Source of the DNA: Diprion similis
Lineage: Eukaryota; Arthropoda; Insecta; Hymenoptera; Diprionidae
Assembly (NCBI RefSeq): GCF_021155765.1
Contig: NC_060114.1
Span: 7,192,001-7,256,000 of the forward strand
Length of the DNA stretch: 64,000 nucleotides
Direction: 5' to 3'
Part shown: positions 61,487 to 64,000 of the stretch, one piece after another
How the letters are laid out: each line of letters begins with the position of its first letter
Numbering within the stretch: the first letter of the stretch is position 1
Program-made: the position numbers and the translations under genes
Notes under the pieces: model-generated
Told to the model about the DNA's origin: nothing
Databases searched by the model: none
What the model saw: the letters and a program-made list of their open reading frames with translations, nothing else

Positions 61487-61900
61487 TCTATAAACTAGCG
61501 TGGTGCGTTCGGAGAGTCAAGACTTTAACCACGGCGACGGCGGCAGCGCGTCGTTTCTTCTTGAAAGTGGCCGCGCGCCCAACAACGGCCGAATTGTGTG
61601 TGTTCCACGCTTTTGACGTGTTACGACGCCTGCATAACCGCATCTCGCTATACACACCTGTATGGCAAAGTTGCCTACCGAACGGCGCTCGCCGCGCTTT
61701 TTCTCCGATTAGCCGAAGAAAAAGCTCCGCTGACTCACACATCACGACGGCCAATCGGACGCGAGAATGCCGCTTATCTGTAACCGCATCTGACTCATGA
61801 TCATCTGGTGAAAACTCAACTCCGTATGCCGTGTATCGGCGGGGTGAGAAAAACCTGAGGTATGAGATAGCCTTCGGAAATTACAGCGATTGACGTCAAT
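61487..61900 (-). promoter_or_regulatory. CpG-rich block, candidate cyclase promoter with CRE, AP-1 and CCAAT sites
   Basis: This is the only CpG-rich block upstream of the cyclase in the window. It contains two TGACTCA (AP-1) words at 61,731-61,737 and 61,791-61,797, CCAAT at 61,751-61,755, and a full CRE, TGACGTCA, at 61,891-61,898. On the minus strand, TTTATAGAG followed by GTACGTGG near 61,479-61,495 could be the donor of a leader exon. That would fit the acceptor seen at 57,319. The link to the cyclase is inferred from position and strand only. Confidence 0.4.
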
Positions 61901-64000
61901 TCCTAACCCCCAACGGAGAAAGAAAATACATAAAGTGACATTTTGTATAATGTGTATGTACGCAACGGGATGATAAAGTAAAATCGACTGACTATACGTA
62001 TCGTAAAACAAACTAGTTTGCTTTAATTTTATTATTATTATTATTATTCGAAGGTTATTATCCCTGATATTAACGAGATACGGATCAGTGATTTAACGAC
62101 GTTGTACATTGTTTTTATTTATTAATTTGCTACCTTTATTTACTGAAAACTTACAAGTTTTTCTGTTTCTTTCTTCAATCATCTTCTCTTAAAAAATAAT
62201 AACGTCAAATTTGGAATCGTAACAGCTTTTGAGTATCTATAATAGGAACAAGTTATTGCCTCACTCATTGCAACTTTTTGGGATAATTAGTATTATATTA
62301 ATGATAAGAATATCATTCAACGATTATTATAAAAATTATTATCACTCATTATGGTAATGACGATGATAGTAATAATAGCAATAACAACTTGAGTTAACTC
62401 ATTAAACCAACAAAATTCGAAAAAAGGGGTTTATTATTATAATTAATTAATAGCTTTGGCGGTTAACGTGACTCGTGAGCGCCAGTCTAATACTGGTATT
62501 ATAACAAATGTTAGGTAATATAAAATACATGATATTGTAACACTTGGAAAAATAAAATTGTTATTACTACAAGTTTTTTTCCTTTCTTTTTTTTTCGTTT
62601 TCGTTCAATACCAACAATATCATGTAATCATAACTAATATTATATATATATATATATATATCGTATGTATACATAAACTACATATAGTCTCACCGTAACT
62701 TGTTTTGTCTTACTTATAATAATAACTGTAACGATAATAATTCTTCTATCAATTAATTAACATACACATACACGATATGGAAACAAATCGATAATGATCT
62801 CAGATCAAGGAAGAAAAGTAGTCACACGTTATAATTGTAACGCTGTAATTATCGGATTATAATGGAGAAAATTTTTACACTGTAATGGTTAAAGTAGGGA
62901 AAACAATAAAATGAGAAAAGATCAAATCAAAGAGAATGAAGAGAAACGGAAAAGGATTCCATAACTCTGCACCATTCTCGCATTTCATTTCCTTTTTTTT
63001 TTCTTTTTTCATCTCACATTTACGTGGACGCGATTATTAGGAATGATATAGGAATTACGTAGGAATAAACAATTTGGCACGTCTGTATTCAACTGAGGGT
63101 ACAAAACTCTGCCCACAAACATTTTGCGTATTGCATAAATTTTCGATACATACATAAGAATTAAAAAACAAGAAAGTAAAGATACGAAATTCAAAACAAA
63201 AAAAAAAAAAAAAAAAACAACCCTGTTTACAATGCGATATTATAGGTATATATTTAATTATCGCCAGGTAATAGGTATTAATTAAAGAAATATATTTTAT
63301 CACAAATAACTAGTAACAGGTGATAAAAAGAAATATAATTAGAGCAAAATACAACATAAAGAGAATAGCAAAAATCAAAAACAAAACATCTGATTATTAT
63401 ATTTTAGATAGGAATGTTATGTAACAAAAATGGAACGAGATGTGCTTTGGCGGTTGTATGTATTTTAAAAGCGGTGATAAAAGAAAAATACCGTTTAAAC
63501 GAAAAACAACGATAAAGTTGTCTCATAATTATATTTGAACAAAAAAAAAACAAAAAAAAAAAAATTAGAAAATCTCTCGCATGCGATTTCTTGTTTTTTT
63601 TTTCCCCCAAATAATCACAATATAACAACGAGGAATAAATCGTTGTTTTTCCATAAATCCTGTTTTTTCTTTATTTTTTTTTCCAATTCTCGATTTTTAG
63701 CCAGTTATAAAAATGAGAAGGAAAAAAAAATATATCCGAAATATACCAAAAGTTATACGCGTGTATGAATGGCATAGTTACTTTCATCCTATACATACAC
63801 AAGCACGTTATGTGTGGGTGTTTCGACGATGCAATTCGTCTATATATCTCTGTATAAATATATAGCTAACTACATGTATATCGTATATATATAAAAATTT
63901 GAATTATATATATATATATATAAAAAAAAAAAAAAAAAAAAAAAAAACTCTTTTGTAACGTAGTAGCAGTATTTCGAAAAATATTCTCATATGGATACAT
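61901..64000. other. Non-coding stretch at the right end
   Basis: No gene is recognised. AT-rich DNA with ATT trinucleotide runs near 62,029-62,048, TA runs near 62,640-62,662 and 63,907-63,921, and poly(A) runs near 63,197, 63,540 and 63,923-63,947. Open frames here are low-complexity. Confidence 0.6.

Overview
This window is nuclear DNA from an insect, most likely a hymenopteran (possibly a sawfly). Coding exons are short, introns are bounded by GT/AG, and microsatellites and homopolymers are abundant. One gene belongs to the insect ionotropic-receptor (IR) family and a short TTAGG telomere-type run is present. The order-level assignment is inference.

Recognised genes sit between about 28.8 and 57.3 kb. 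On the minus strand are the first three coding exons of a UTX/KDM6A-type histone H3K27 demethylase (28,833-31,324). It is head-to-head with a possible plus-strand first coding exon (32,764-32,845) that I cannot identify. On the plus strand is a complete three-exon mitochondrial ribosomal protein S14 gene (33,533-34,409). On the minus strand follow a complete eight-exon IR gene (34,766-38,408) and a complete 18-exon membrane adenylate cyclase of the type 8/Ac78C class (40,321-57,302). I rebuilt these by matching splice phases exon by exon. All junctions keep frame, and one adenylate cyclase intron needs a GC-AG donor. Upstream of the cyclase, a CpG-rich block at 61.5-61.9 kb is a plausible promoter.

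The left 28.8 kb holds no protein-coding exon I recognise. If the UTX gene is intact, all of it lies inside a UTX intron. It contains several CpG-rich, promoter-like blocks (17.3-17.9, 19.9-20.5, 23.1-23.5 and 27.7-28.0 kb), many simple repeats and several inverted-repeat elements.

Two non-genic patterns stand out. First, the window holds at least five long hairpin (foldback) elements, at 6.9-7.7, 24.0-24.4, 49.3-50.3, 53.6-54.2 and 54.5-54.9 kb, plus a weaker candidate at 12.1-12.5 kb. One of them ends about 20 bp from a splice donor of the cyclase gene. Second, many 150-500 bp stretches are built from one degenerate short phrase repeated with errors, and a different phrase is used at each site. 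The genes share no evident pathway: chromatin, mitochondrial translation, chemosensation and cAMP signalling are simply neighbours.
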